Below are positions 24,637 to 33,561 of a stretch of 64,000 nt of DNA, piece after piece. The stretch comes from Nocardia salmonicida NBRC 13393. GTDB lineage: Bacteria > Actinomycetota > Actinomycetes > Mycobacteriales > Mycobacteriaceae. Each line of letters opens with the position of its first letter. The first letter of the stretch is position 1. Under the pieces are notes generated by a model. The model saw only the letters and a program-made list of their open reading frames with translations, was not told the DNA's origin and did not search any database. Location of the stretch: the NCBI RefSeq assembly GCF_001613085.1, contig NZ_BDBR01000017.1:62001-126000 (forward strand), given 5' to 3'. The translations under genes and the position numbers were made by a program.

Positions 24637-25269
24637 TCAATCAGCGGGCTTTTGCGCCAGGACCCGGAAGGTGACCCCACCGCGGCCGGTGCGACGTGAT
24701 TCGGAAATCACGAATCCGGCGGCTTCCAGGTAGGGAATCGGGTCACGCAGCAGATGGTCGGCCCCGAACCTGACGCTGATCGGCTCGATCAAGCGCATGA
24801 AGAGCCGAGCCGGTGCTGAGGTGGATGGTCCGTGCTCAGCGAGCACGAAAACCCCACCCGGGACCAGCGCCCGGTACGCCTGCGCACAGGCACGTCCCGG
24901 GTCGGGAATGGTGCAGAAAGTGTAGGTCGATACCACCGTATCGACGCTCGAGTCAGGAACATCGAGGTCCTGCACGTCACCCAGACGGAGCTGCACCGCG
25001 AGATCCTGGCGGTGCGGACGCTGTCGAGCGATATCGAGGACACCTTGGGAGACGTCGACGCCGATGACCCGTTCCACCTCGCTGCCATAGCGGGGCAAGT
25101 TCAACCCAGTGCCTACGGCAAGTTCAAGGACCCGTCCCCTGGCATGACCCACGGCCCAACCACGCGCGTCACCGAGCATAAATCGCTCGAACGCGCCGAT
25201 CTGGCGGTCATAACGTGTGGCGTTTCTGTCGAAAACCGCGGCGATGCGGTCGATGCTCGGCTGCTGCAT
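24637..25269 (-). CDS. Class I SAM-dependent methyltransferase
   Basis: A 210-residue methyltransferase with motif I VLELAVGTGLNLPRY, acidic IGVDVSQG, and VPDSSVDTVVSTYTFCTIPD in the usual order. It resembles UbiE/methyltransferase-11 types acting on small molecules; the substrate is not known. The ATG at 25269 has AGAGG nearby; a TTG at 25305 is in frame but poorer. Confidence 0.82.
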   Translation of the reverse strand: MQQPSIDRIAAVFDRNATRYDRQIGAFERFMLGDARGWAVGHARGRVLELAVGTGLNLPRYGSEVERVIGVDVSQGVLDIARQRPHRQDLAVQLRLGDVQDLDVPDSSVDTVVSTYTFCTIPDPGRACAQAYRALVPGGVFVLAEHGPSTSAPARLFMRLIEPISVRFGADHLLRDPIPYLEAAGFVISESRRTGRGGVTFRVLAQKPAD

Positions 25270-25741
25270 GATGCCTCTGTTCGGTGGTCCGTCGGGTGAG
25301 TCCAAGTCTGCGCTGCATCTCCAACAGTCACTATCGGGAAAACCCCTGAACTCTCTAGGTAGCGGCTTGGTGCCGCCAGCGCGTCCAGGTCCCGCGGGGT
25401 CGGCGTGGGCGGGCTGATCTGGTCACAGACCCGAGCCCGGCGTCGGGCTGCGGCGAACACTCGGCCCAGGCGGCGTGAGCGCTCAATGATCGGCGTCCAC
25501 GTCGTCGCTTTCGTTGAGCACGGCCGTGCATATCTGCCGCAGTCGCACCGTACGCGGGCCGTCGTAGGCAGCAGCGAGCAGCCACCAGCAGGGCACCCAC
25601 GCGAACGGGCACGCCGGATCAAGATGCAGGTCGATTTCGGCAGCGATACAGCCCAGTCCCCGGCGGTGGCTCGCATGAACTCGACGATGCCCATGAGGCT
25701 GCAGTTGGTTGCCGCGAGTAGGGGGCGGGATGCGCCCGCCA
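25270..25741 (-). pseudogene. Gene-poor stretch with a remnant of an Rv2466c-like DsbA-fold protein
   Basis: On the minus strand at 25638-25483 the frame reads EIDLHLDPACPFAWV then WWLLAAA and CTAVLNESDD before a stop. This resembles the start of mycothiol-dependent DsbA-fold reductases (DPxCPWCW then AVLNE). The rest of the protein is absent and the frame is broken afterwards. No other gene is supported in this stretch. Confidence 0.5.
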
Positions 25742-25792
25742 ATACCCCCTCGGGTATCTTTTCCTCGACACGAGGTATACCCCCTAGGGTAT
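25742..25792. promoter_or_regulatory. Two CstR/CsoR-type operators before the MMPL gene
   Basis: ATACCCCCTCGGGTAT (25742-25757) and ATACCCCCTAGGGTAT (25777-25792) are near-palindromes 35 bases apart, just before the MMPL ribosome site. A perfect version lies before the CstR-like gene at 28003. The layout suggests that regulator represses both units. Confidence 0.8.
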
Positions 25793-25806
25793 TTACGAAA
25801 GGTGGA

Positions 25807-27963
25807 ATGGTGGACACGAAACTCGCTGTCACCGAACCCGCTCACCACGGCACCGGGCACTCCGGTGCGCTGGGCCGGTGGGGTGCGTTCATGGCCGGCC
25901 ACACCAAGGCGGTGATCGGGGTGTGGTTGCTGGTGCTGATCGCACTCGGAGCCGCCGCGCCTAGCGTGTTCACCTCTCTGGCCGGGGCGGGATGGCAGGC
26001 CAACGGCTCGGAATCGGTACGCGCACGAGAACTGGCCCAGCGACACTTCGGCGGCAATTCCTCGGCCGCGGTGCAGGTGGTGATCCATTCCGAGGCCGCC
26101 AGGATCGGCGATCCGGCGATGACCCGTACGGTCGAGCAGGTCACCGCGGTGTTCGCCGGCGACAAGCGGATCGCGCAGGTGATCGCCCCGCAGCCCGGAT
26201 TCACGATCAGCCCTGATGAGCACACCGGAATCGTGATCGCGGGCGCAAACGCCTCCACCGACGACATGGTCAAGGCCGTCGACGAACACAAGGACGCGTT
26301 GAGCGCGCTGTCCCGGGACGGGATCGAGGTCTACCCGACCGGGGCCTCGGCGTTGTGGAGCGATTTCAACGTCGCCAACCACGACGCGATGATCAAGGCC
26401 GAGATGTACTCGTGGCCGGTCACTTTGGCGATCATGGTGCTCGCGTTCGGGTCACTGGTCGCTGCCGGGCTGCCGTTGCTGCTGACCCTGGCGGGCCTGG
26501 TCGCCTCCGCGGGTGGGCTGGTGTTGCTGAACCAGATCACCCCGATCTCGGTGTGGGCGATGAACTTCGCCATGATGTTCGCTCTGGCCCTGGGCATCGA
26601 CTACGCGTTGTTCCTGGTGGCTCGCTTCCGCGACGCCCTGGCCCGCACCGGCGATCCCCGCGCCGCGGTCGCCGAGACCATGGACACCGCCGGCAAGGCG
26701 GTCCTGCTCTCGGGGTTGACGGTGCTGGTGAGCTTGTCGGCGGTGCTGATCGTGCCCGCCCCCGCGGTGCGGACCATGGCCGTGGGGATCATGCTCGCGG
26801 TGGTGTTCGTGCTGGCCGCGACCCTGACCCTGCTGCCCGCCGCGCTCGGCGCGCTCGGTGGCAAGGTCAACGCTGCGGCGTTGCCGTACGCGCGCCGTCA
26901 GCAGCACCGCTCCCCGGTGTTCGCGCGCTGGGGTCAGATCTTGCACAAGCACCCGTGGCCCTTCGCCGCGGTGGCGCTGGCCGTCCTGATCGGGCTGGCG
27001 ATACCGATGTTCGGGCTCAAGACCGCGATGCCCTCGATCACGGTGGTGCCCGCCGAGGCCCCCGTGCGGCAAGGCTATGAACTGATTCAGCAGCAATTCG
27101 GACCTGGAGCCCCGGGCATGCTCTCGATCATTGCTCCCGCCGCCGAGGCCGAGGCCATCGCGACCATCGCGCGCGCCAGCGACGGCATCCTCATGCTCAC
27201 CCCACCCCAGCCCGCCGCCGACGGCGCCGGTCTGGTGATGATGCAGGCGATGCCCGCGGTGGATCCGTCCGCACCGCAGATGGCCCAGATCCTGGACCGT
27301 CTGCGCGCCGATCTACCCGAGAACGCCGTCGTTGGCGGTGCGGCGGCGGAGAACCTCGACCTGCAACAAGCCCTGAACGACTACCTGCCCATCGTGGTGG
27401 CGGTCATCCTGATCCTGGGGTTCGTGCTGTTGCTGATCGCGTTGCGGGCTCCGCTGATCGCGGCCCTGGGCACCCTGGTCAGCTTGCTCTCGACCGCGGC
27501 CGCGTTCGGGGTGGCCAAGCTGATCTTCCAGGACGGGCACGGTTCCGGGCTGCTCGGTTTCACCCCGCAAGGGTTCCTGGACGGGTGGGGGCCGGTGTTC
27601 TTCTTCGCGATGATCTTCGCCATAGCCATGGACTACACGGTGTTCCTGTTGGCTACCGCCAAGGAGCATTACGAACGCACCGGCGACCCGCACGCCGCGC
27701 ACCTGGACGGGCTGGCGGATTCCGGGCGGGTCATTTTCGCCGCCGCGGCGGTGATGGTGGCGGTGTTCTTCACCTTCGCCCTGGCCGAGCCGTTGCCGCC
27801 GAAGGAGATGGGCATCATCCTGGGTGTGGCGGTGCTGCTCGACGCGCTGCTGGTTCGACTGGTATTGCTGCCGGTGATCCTGCGCCTGACCGGGCACGCG
27901 GCCTGGTGGAGCCCGGCGTGGTTGCACCGGGTTCTGCCCGCCATCAGCTTCGCCCACCACTGA
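25807..27963 (+). CDS. MMPL/RND-family transporter (copy 1)
   Basis: A 718-residue transporter of about 12 helices in two halves, each with the MMPL proton-relay motif: GIDYALFLVARFR and AMDYTVFLLATAKEHYE. The extracytoplasmic loops follow helix 1 and helix 7. The ATG at 25807 has GAAAGGTGGA before it. MMPL proteins export lipids or small hydrophobic compounds, or relieve stress. Two CstR-type operators in front tie its expression to persulfide or metal stress; its cargo is unknown. Confidence 0.88.
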   Translation: MVDTKLAVTEPAHHGTGHSGALGRWGAFMAGHTKAVIGVWLLVLIALGAAAPSVFTSLAGAGWQANGSESVRARELAQRHFGGNSSAAVQVVIHSEAARIGDPAMTRTVEQVTAVFAGDKRIAQVIAPQPGFTISPDEHTGIVIAGANASTDDMVKAVDEHKDALSALSRDGIEVYPTGASALWSDFNVANHDAMIKAEMYSWPVTLAIMVLAFGSLVAAGLPLLLTLAGLVASAGGLVLLNQITPISVWAMNFAMMFALALGIDYALFLVARFRDALARTGDPRAAVAETMDTAGKAVLLSGLTVLVSLSAVLIVPAPAVRTMAVGIMLAVVFVLAATLTLLPAALGALGGKVNAAALPYARRQQHRSPVFARWGQILHKHPWPFAAVALAVLIGLAIPMFGLKTAMPSITVVPAEAPVRQGYELIQQQFGPGAPGMLSIIAPAAEAEAIATIARASDGILMLTPPQPAADGAGLVMMQAMPAVDPSAPQMAQILDRLRADLPENAVVGGAAAENLDLQQALNDYLPIVVAVILILGFVLLLIALRAPLIAALGTLVSLLSTAAAFGVAKLIFQDGHGSGLLGFTPQGFLDGWGPVFFFAMIFAIAMDYTVFLLATAKEHYERTGDPHAAHLDGLADSGRVIFAAAAVMVAVFFTFALAEPLPPKEMGIILGVAVLLDALLVRLVLLPVILRLTGHAAWWSPAWLHRVLPAISFAHH

Positions 27964-28002
27964 CCCAGCGACACCGACCCCTTTCCTGGATCCTCACTTC
28001 AG

Positions 28003-28018
28003 ATACCCCTAGGGGTAT
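28003..28018. promoter_or_regulatory. Perfect CstR/CsoR-type operator
   Basis: ATACCCCTAGGGGTAT is a perfect 16-bp palindrome between the MMPL stop and the CstR-like gene, 32 bases before its start. Autoregulation is the likely use. Confidence 0.82.
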
Positions 28019-28050
28019 TGTGGGGTGAGGATCCGAGAAAGGGACACATC

Positions 28051-28320
28051 ATGATCGGCAACGACGGCGAAATCGCGCAGGTCCTCAACCGGCTGCGCCG
28101 CGCGCAAGGCCAACTGGCCGGGGTGATCGCCATGATCGAGGCCGGGCGCGACTGCAAGGACGTGGTCACCCAACTCGCCGCGGTCTCCAAAGCCCTCGAC
28201 CGCGCCGGATTCAAGATCGTCGCCACCGGTCTGCGCGAATGCCTCACCGAAACCCCCGACGGTGAGCGCGCACCCCTCAGCATCGAGGAACTGGAAAAAC
28301 TCTTCCTCGCCCTGGCCTGA
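28051..28320 (+). CDS. CsoR-superfamily repressor of the persulfide-sensing (CstR) type
   Basis: An 89-residue helical repressor. It has Cys35 and Cys64 with the 29-residue spacing of CstR (Cys31/Cys60). Gly60 replaces the copper-ligand His of CsoR, so it should not bind Cu(I) as the 6688 protein does. The GRDCKDVVTQ and LRECL surroundings resemble CstR. Such proteins form Cys-Cys polysulfide links on exposure to sulfane sulfur and release DNA. It is flanked by matching operators and followed by DUF2892 and DUF302 genes, fitting a sulfide-stress unit. Confidence 0.82.
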   Translation: MIGNDGEIAQVLNRLRRAQGQLAGVIAMIEAGRDCKDVVTQLAAVSKALDRAGFKIVATGLRECLTETPDGERAPLSIEELEKLFLALA

Positions 28321-28368
28321 CCCCAACACACGCCCGGGGTCTGGAACTCACCGAAAGGACTCCCGCCG

Positions 28369-28608
28369 ATGGCACTGCCACCGCGACCGCGCGAATGGAC
28401 CATCACCCGCCTCGTCCCGGCCCTGGCCGGAACCCTGGTCCTGCTCAGCGCACTGCTGAGCGCGACCCTGTCGCCCTGGTGGTTGATCCTGACCGCCTTG
28501 GTCGGGGCGAATCTGCTGCTCTACAGCGCGATGGGCTGGTGCCCGGCCACCCTGGTGATGCGCCGGTTCGGCCTCGCCGACACGTCCTGCCCAACCCCTA
28601 CCGCCTGA
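28369..28608 (+). CDS. DUF2892 small membrane protein
   Basis: A 79-residue protein with two helices and the DUF2892 pattern LILTALVGANLLLYSAMGWCPATLVM, as in the membrane part of YgaP-type rhodaneses. It lies in the CstR-type unit, consistent with a sulfur role. GAAAGGAC precedes the ATG. Confidence 0.82.
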   Translation: MALPPRPREWTITRLVPALAGTLVLLSALLSATLSPWWLILTALVGANLLLYSAMGWCPATLVMRRFGLADTSCPTPTA

Positions 28609-28631
28609 CCACTCGTCTCGGATCGGAGCAC

Positions 28632-29042
28632 ATGATGGACCTAGCCCTCTCGACGAGCCTGCACACCACCTTCGACGACGCGATCGAACGCACCCGAACC
28701 GCGCTGGCCGAGCAAGGATTCGGCATCCTCACCGAGATCGACATGCAAGCCACCCTCAAAGCCAAACTCGGCCACGACATGGAGGACTACCGCATCCTCG
28801 GCGCCTGCAACCCGCCCCTGGCCCACCGCGCGGTGGAGACCAACCGCCAGATCGGACTCCTGCTGCCCTGCAACGTGGTGGTCCGCCGCGACCGGACCGA
28901 CCCCGACACCATCATCGTCGAAGCCATGAACCCTCAACTGATGGTCCAAGTGACCGACCAACCCGCCTTCGACACCGTCGCCGACGAGGCCACCACCCGG
29001 CTGCACGCAGCACTGGCCGCGCTCGACTCGACCCGGACCTGA
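28632..29042 (+). CDS. DUF302 family protein
   Basis: A 136-residue soluble protein with the DUF302 features TFDDAIERTRTALAEQGFGILTEIDMQ, YRILGACNPPLAHRAV and LLPCNVVV, with one Cys in each of the last two. GGAGCAC lies immediately before the ATG. DUF302 proteins are commonly found with sulfur-stress genes; the biochemical role is unknown. It closes the unit begun at 28051. Confidence 0.87.
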   Translation: MMDLALSTSLHTTFDDAIERTRTALAEQGFGILTEIDMQATLKAKLGHDMEDYRILGACNPPLAHRAVETNRQIGLLLPCNVVVRRDRTDPDTIIVEAMNPQLMVQVTDQPAFDTVADEATTRLHAALAALDSTRT

Positions 29043-29114
29043 CACCTCGCCCGACCCACCGCGGCCGAAGGAGGCGCCCGTATCGAGACACCGTCTGACC
29101 GGGTGGCTACCGGA

Positions 29115-29459
29115 TCAGCTCAACTCCAGCAGCGCGGCGAGATCAGGCGGAGTGGTCATGGTTTGGCGCAATCCGACATCGGCACGGCCGGTGTTGCCTT
29201 CCGGGGCGAGCCCGGCCATCGATCCTGGTGCGGCGACGATGATCCGGATGACCTGCCCGAAGGCTTCGCGCCGGTCGCGTTGACGTACCGCGAGGGCGAA
29301 CATGGCGACGTGGTTGGCAGTGTGCAGCCAGGGATCGGGTTGGGACAGGATGTGGGCGCGTTCGAGATGGCTCCAGCGTCGTGCCAGGTCGGTCGTGGTG
29401 TTCGCGGCCTGCATCTCTTCGTGGTAGCGGGCACGGGCAGCGTCGGGAATCTTCGCCAT
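29115..29459 (-). CDS. DUF3703 family protein
   Basis: A 114-residue protein of the DUF3703 type (RWSHLERAHILSQPDPWLHTANHVAMFALAV), with GNTGRADV near the end. Members are often encoded beside metal-stress genes; no activity is known. It follows the fatty acid hydroxylase gene by 29 bases on the minus strand, so they are likely co-transcribed. Confidence 0.8.
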   Translation of the reverse strand: MAKIPDAARARYHEEMQAANTTTDLARRWSHLERAHILSQPDPWLHTANHVAMFALAVRQRDRREAFGQVIRIIVAAPGSMAGLAPEGNTGRADVGLRQTMTTPPDLAALLELS

Positions 29460-29488
29460 GGGGGTGCTCCTTCGTGTTGAGCTGAGCG

Positions 29489-30409
29489 TCAGGCTTTCTT
29501 CGCCTGTTCGGCGGCGCCGAGCACAGCCGTCGCCTCCGGGCTGGGCTGGACGGTGCCGTAACGGGTGAAGGGTTCGGCGAGTTGGGCGAGGTAGCCACTG
29601 GGATAGTCGGGTTTGGCTGCCATGCCGAGGTCTGCGCTGGAGAACCGTCGGTGCGGGTCGTAGCTGTAGGTGCGCAGAAGGTGATCCCAGACGAGGGTGA
29701 ACAACCCGAAGTTGACGTCACCGATACCTGCCCACTTGAGGTGGTGGAAACGGTGGCCTTCGTTAAGCGCCAGAACGTATCTGAACGGGCCGACGCGATA
29801 GTCGGCGTTGGAGTGTTGCAGCAACAGTTGCACCGCCACCGCTAGCGATAATGCCGCCGCGACCGGGACCGGGATCCCGACCAGCAGCAGCGGCGTGACT
29901 CCGGCGGTCATCTCGACGGTTTGGTGCAGCGGGTGTTTCATGAGGCCGTTGAGGCCGTAGAACCGTTGAACGCTGTGGTGTACGGCGTGGAATCGCCACA
30001 GGATCGCGATCTTGTGGCTGGCGTAGTGAGCCAGGGTGATGCCGAAGTCGGCGACGAGTATCGCGATCAGCACCTGGACAATGAAAGGCCAACTGCCAGG
30101 CCAGATCCCGTCACCAGGAATCAGCGCGGCCAGTGCGGGGATGGCGGCGACGCTGCCCAGGATGAGGGTTTCGTTGACGAAGCCGTGTGCGGTGTCGCGG
30201 CCGGTATCACCGTGGGAGGTGTTCCAGTCCGCCCGATACGGCAGAAGCGCTTCGGCGGTGAACGACACCGCCACCGCGATCCCGAGTAAGGCGAGCAGCC
30301 ACAGTTTGTTGGCACCGGCGGCGGCCAGGGCGACACCGGCACCGTTGATGCCGAGCAGCATCAACGGCGCATAGCCGAAGCGGACGAGGGCAGAGATGAG
30401 AGTGGACAC
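29489..30409 (-). CDS. Sterol desaturase/fatty acid hydroxylase superfamily protein
   Basis: A 306-residue membrane protein with the diiron His clusters of the superfamily: HYASHKIAILWRFHAVHHS, a middle KHPLHQTVE, and NEGHRFHHLKW. The substrate is probably a lipid but is not identified. The GTG at 30409 is chosen as the start of the hydrophobic protein; an ATG at 30484 would add 25 basic residues. The pair with DUF3703 is plausible as an operon. Confidence 0.82.
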   Translation of the reverse strand: MSTLISALVRFGYAPLMLLGINGAGVALAAAGANKLWLLALLGIAVAVSFTAEALLPYRADWNTSHGDTGRDTAHGFVNETLILGSVAAIPALAALIPGDGIWPGSWPFIVQVLIAILVADFGITLAHYASHKIAILWRFHAVHHSVQRFYGLNGLMKHPLHQTVEMTAGVTPLLLVGIPVPVAAALSLAVAVQLLLQHSNADYRVGPFRYVLALNEGHRFHHLKWAGIGDVNFGLFTLVWDHLLRTYSYDPHRRFSSADLGMAAKPDYPSGYLAQLAEPFTRYGTVQPSPEATAVLGAAEQAKKA

Positions 30410-30653
30410 GGATTCAGCTTCGCGCCCAGGCAGTAGGTCGGGCTTGAAGAAATCAGCTGACTCTCCGCGCCGGTGACGTCTCATCGATCAAGCGGATGCC
30501 CCGGGTGTCGCACCGAAGTATGGCTACACCCTGGCTACAGTCTCAAGTAACACTTCATTCTTTGAGGTGGCTGTGGCTGGTGTGATCGGTGGTGCCGGTT
30601 CGGACGCATGATCCGGGCCCGCCATCGTGGTTTCTACTGACGTAGGAGTATTC

Positions 30654-32666
30654 GTGCCGAACTACACCCGCAAACGAAGCTATGTGCTTCCCCTGGTCGC
30701 GGTCGCTGTGGTCGCGGCGCCGGTCGCGGCCGGTTTCCTCGGTGGTGACGGACAGTACCGGTTCTCCAACGACAGTGAAACCGATCGGCTCCGGCCTACT
30801 GCGACGACCCAGATCGGGTTGGCTGGGGCGCCGAGGGTCGTGTTGCCGTTGCGCGAGCTGGCCGGCATGCAGTTGCCGGACCTGAAGGTCGCGGATCTTC
30901 GGCTCGTGCCCGGCGCCCCGCCGCTGCCGGAGGGTTCCCGGGTCGGGCCGATCGGGTTCGTCACCGACGAGGGGGCTGCGCCGATATCGGCGCGGACCCC
31001 GGCGTTGAATCCAGGTGTGGTGCCCGAACACTTGGCAGATCGGGTCGGTGCTCAGGTCACTGAGCTCACCAACGGGAGTCGTTTCAGCATGGTCGGGTTG
31101 ACCGCGCCGGATCTCGCGGGTGTCACCACGATGGTGCGGGCCCGCCAACTCGACAGTTCCTGGGGTCCGTGGTTCGAGGCCGGGACCGACGACAGTGTTT
31201 CGGCTCGCCGCCCCGGTCCGGGCCGCATGCAGGGTAGTGAACCGGTCTATGTCGGTGACACCGACGCGGTGCAAATCCTGAGCACGCGCAAGCTAACCGA
31301 CACAGCGGAGCCCGGATCACGGGGACCGGCCCCGGTCGCGGGCCCGGGCCATCTCGGTCCCGCAGTCCCGCAGATGAGCGCGGTGTTGCTCGATCCCGGC
31401 CGTGGTGAGGAGAACCTGTCGGCGATCGCGGCACCGCTGGCTGGTGGCGGGCCCCGGGTGATCAGCCGCGCGCAGTGGGGCGCCGACGAATCGATCCGGT
31501 GTGAGGATCCGACCTACGACGACGGCCTGGGCGGGATCGTGGTGCATCACACCGCGGGCCGCAACGACTACAGCAAGGCCGAGTCCGCGGCGATCGTGCG
31601 CGGGATCTACGCCTACCACGCCGAAGCGTTGGGCTGGTGCGATATCGGCTACCACGCGCTGGTGGATAAATACGGCCAAATCTTCGAAGGCCATTTCGGC
31701 GGTTTGGACGAGCCAGTGCAGGGCGCGCATACCGGTGGTTTCAACGAAAACACCGCTGGGGTGGCGTTCATGGGCAATCACGAATCCGAGGGCCCGACCC
31801 GGGCAGCGATCACCGCGATGGGTCAGTTCGTCGGATGGCGTGCTCGCGTCGCGGGATTGGATCCGCGAGGGACCACCACGATGATCTCCGAGGGCACCGA
31901 ATTCACCCCGTATGGCGAGGGTGACCAGGTGCAGTTACCGGTGGTGTTCTCTCACCGCGATGTCGGTAACACCACCTGCGCCGGGGATGCCGCCTATGCG
32001 CTGATGGACCGTATCCGTTCGATCGCTGCGGGTGTGGGTTCGGGTGCGGGGCCGAGACAGGCTCCGAGCGGCCAGGATTCGGTGCAGGTGCCCGCGCAAT
32101 CCGATCCTGATGTTGATGCCGATGTGTCGGCGCTGGCGGCGTTGACGGGCAAGCTGTTGGATCTGGTCGACAACAATATGTTGGCTCGGCGTTGGGTCGA
32201 TGCCGGTGGACCGCAGGGGCGGCTGGGGTTGGCCGCCTCGGAGCCGGTGCCCACCGCCGAGGGCGGGCAGTACGCCAGGTTCGTCAACGGTTACCTGTTC
32301 CAAGCCCCCGACGGTCAGGTCTATGAAGTCGCCGGGCGCATCGGGCAACGGTTCGCCCAGCTCGGCGGGGACAACGGCGTGCTGGGCACGCCGCGCAGCA
32401 ACGAGTACCCGGTCCCGGGTGGCGTGCGGGTCGATTTCGGTCGCGGGTCGTTGGTGTTCAACGAGGCGACCGGTGTCGTCACCACACTGGGGCTGCCCCA
32501 GCCAGGTTCCGATCATCCGAGCCCGCCGGCCACTCCCACGCCTGCACCAGCAGACACTCCACCAGCACCTGCACCGCTACCGGCAGAGCCTGCACAGGTT
32601 CCGTCTCCGGCGCTGCCTGATACTCCAGAAGTTGGGTCCGGCGAGGTGCCGGTGGCCGGGCAGTGA
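30654..32666 (+). CDS. N-acetylmuramoyl-L-alanine amidase with LGFP repeats
   Basis: A 670-residue exported cell-wall hydrolase. The N-terminal signal/anchor is at 8-28. A PGRP/amidase-2 domain at about 270-460 has GIVVHHTAGRNDY, IGYHALVDKYG and the second zinc-binding segment FSHRDVGNTTCAGDAAY. LGFP repeats at about 500-620 (ARRWVDAGGPQGRLG, FAQLGGDNGVLG) bind the mycolyl-arabinogalactan envelope, and a Pro-rich tail follows. The GTG has TAGGAGTATTC just upstream. This domain set is typical of mycolic-acid actinomycetes. Confidence 0.9.
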   Translation: MPNYTRKRSYVLPLVAVAVVAAPVAAGFLGGDGQYRFSNDSETDRLRPTATTQIGLAGAPRVVLPLRELAGMQLPDLKVADLRLVPGAPPLPEGSRVGPIGFVTDEGAAPISARTPALNPGVVPEHLADRVGAQVTELTNGSRFSMVGLTAPDLAGVTTMVRARQLDSSWGPWFEAGTDDSVSARRPGPGRMQGSEPVYVGDTDAVQILSTRKLTDTAEPGSRGPAPVAGPGHLGPAVPQMSAVLLDPGRGEENLSAIAAPLAGGGPRVISRAQWGADESIRCEDPTYDDGLGGIVVHHTAGRNDYSKAESAAIVRGIYAYHAEALGWCDIGYHALVDKYGQIFEGHFGGLDEPVQGAHTGGFNENTAGVAFMGNHESEGPTRAAITAMGQFVGWRARVAGLDPRGTTTMISEGTEFTPYGEGDQVQLPVVFSHRDVGNTTCAGDAAYALMDRIRSIAAGVGSGAGPRQAPSGQDSVQVPAQSDPDVDADVSALAALTGKLLDLVDNNMLARRWVDAGGPQGRLGLAASEPVPTAEGGQYARFVNGYLFQAPDGQVYEVAGRIGQRFAQLGGDNGVLGTPRSNEYPVPGGVRVDFGRGSLVFNEATGVVTTLGLPQPGSDHPSPPATPTPAPADTPPAPAPLPAEPAQVPSPALPDTPEVGSGEVPVAGQ

Positions 32667-32691
32667 GGTAGTTCGCGCGCTGCCAGCAGCG

Positions 32692-33483
32692 TTATTCGGT
32701 GGTGGCTCGATCGCGTGGGGGTGGTGGCCGCCATCCGGTGGCGACGAGTGCTTCGGTCGGAGAGATGCCGATCAGATCACGGCAGGTGCGAGTGAGGTGG
32801 GCGCTGTCGGCGAACCCCGCTGTGTGCGCGGCTTCGGTGAGGGAACCGCCTTCACGCACAACAGCGAATCCGAGCTGCAGGCGCACCCACCGCCGCCACG
32901 CCACATACGGCAATCCGACCTGCGCGGTGAATATGTGGGAGAGGCGGCTCGCCGAAATCCCGATGTCGGCGGCGAGTTCGCCCAGCGAGGGTGGCCCTCC
33001 CACCCAGCAGGTTGCCCGGCGCAGCGCCTCGGCCACGACCGGATGCGAGGACCGGCGCACCGATCTGGTGACCGGACCGCCGACCGGCGGCGCCGGTACG
33101 GGCGCAGCGACGCTGACCCAGCTGGTGACTGCGTGGCGCGGTTGCCCGCCCAGTCGAGCCAGTGCTGCGTGGGCGGTGATGCTGTCGGGATCGAGGAAGG
33201 CGAGGAATCCGCTGGTGCCGGGTTCGGTGCGGACCTGGTGGACTACACCGGGTGGGATGATCGCGGCGAGCGCGGGTGTGGTGTGTCCGGTCTCGTCGGT
33301 GAGGGTCAGTCTCCCGCGCGCGACGAAGAGCACCTGTACTGCTGCGTGGGCGTGGGCAGCTGCGTCGCCGATCTCGCCGGTGAATGTCATGAGCCCGGGA
33401 GTCAACGAAACCCCTCCGGACCATCGGTGCTCGGGAGCGCTCACCTCGACACGCGCCATGTCCGGTTGTTCCCGGACAGCCAT
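32692..33483 (-). CDS. AraC-family transcriptional regulator
   Basis: A protein of about 263 residues. The N-terminal cupin-like ligand domain has AAAHAHAAVQVLFVARGRL, and IIPPGVVHQV. A C-terminal AraC double helix-turn-helix has LAADIGISASRLSHIFTAQVG and EAAHTAGFADSAHLTRTCRDLIGISPTE. The start is uncertain among ATG 33483, GTG 33492 and ATG 33459. It converges with the amidase gene and is upstream of cadD on the same strand. Its ligand is unknown. Confidence 0.85.
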   Translation of the reverse strand: MAVREQPDMARVEVSAPEHRWSGGVSLTPGLMTFTGEIGDAAAHAHAAVQVLFVARGRLTLTDETGHTTPALAAIIPPGVVHQVRTEPGTSGFLAFLDPDSITAHAALARLGGQPRHAVTSWVSVAAPVPAPPVGGPVTRSVRRSSHPVVAEALRRATCWVGGPPSLGELAADIGISASRLSHIFTAQVGLPYVAWRRWVRLQLGFAVVREGGSLTEAAHTAGFADSAHLTRTCRDLIGISPTEALVATGWRPPPPRDRATTE

Positions 33484-33561
33484 CGACAACACGAGCGCGG
33501 GTACAGACAGGTCACCTCGCGTCCTCCCTCCTGGTGATCTCGTGTGTAAACAGCGTGGCGG

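Noticed and set aside
25405..25806. N-terminal extension of MMPL copy 1
   Set aside because: It would span both CstR-type operators and adds an unrelated Arg-rich stretch; the ATG at 25807 has a proper ribosome site.
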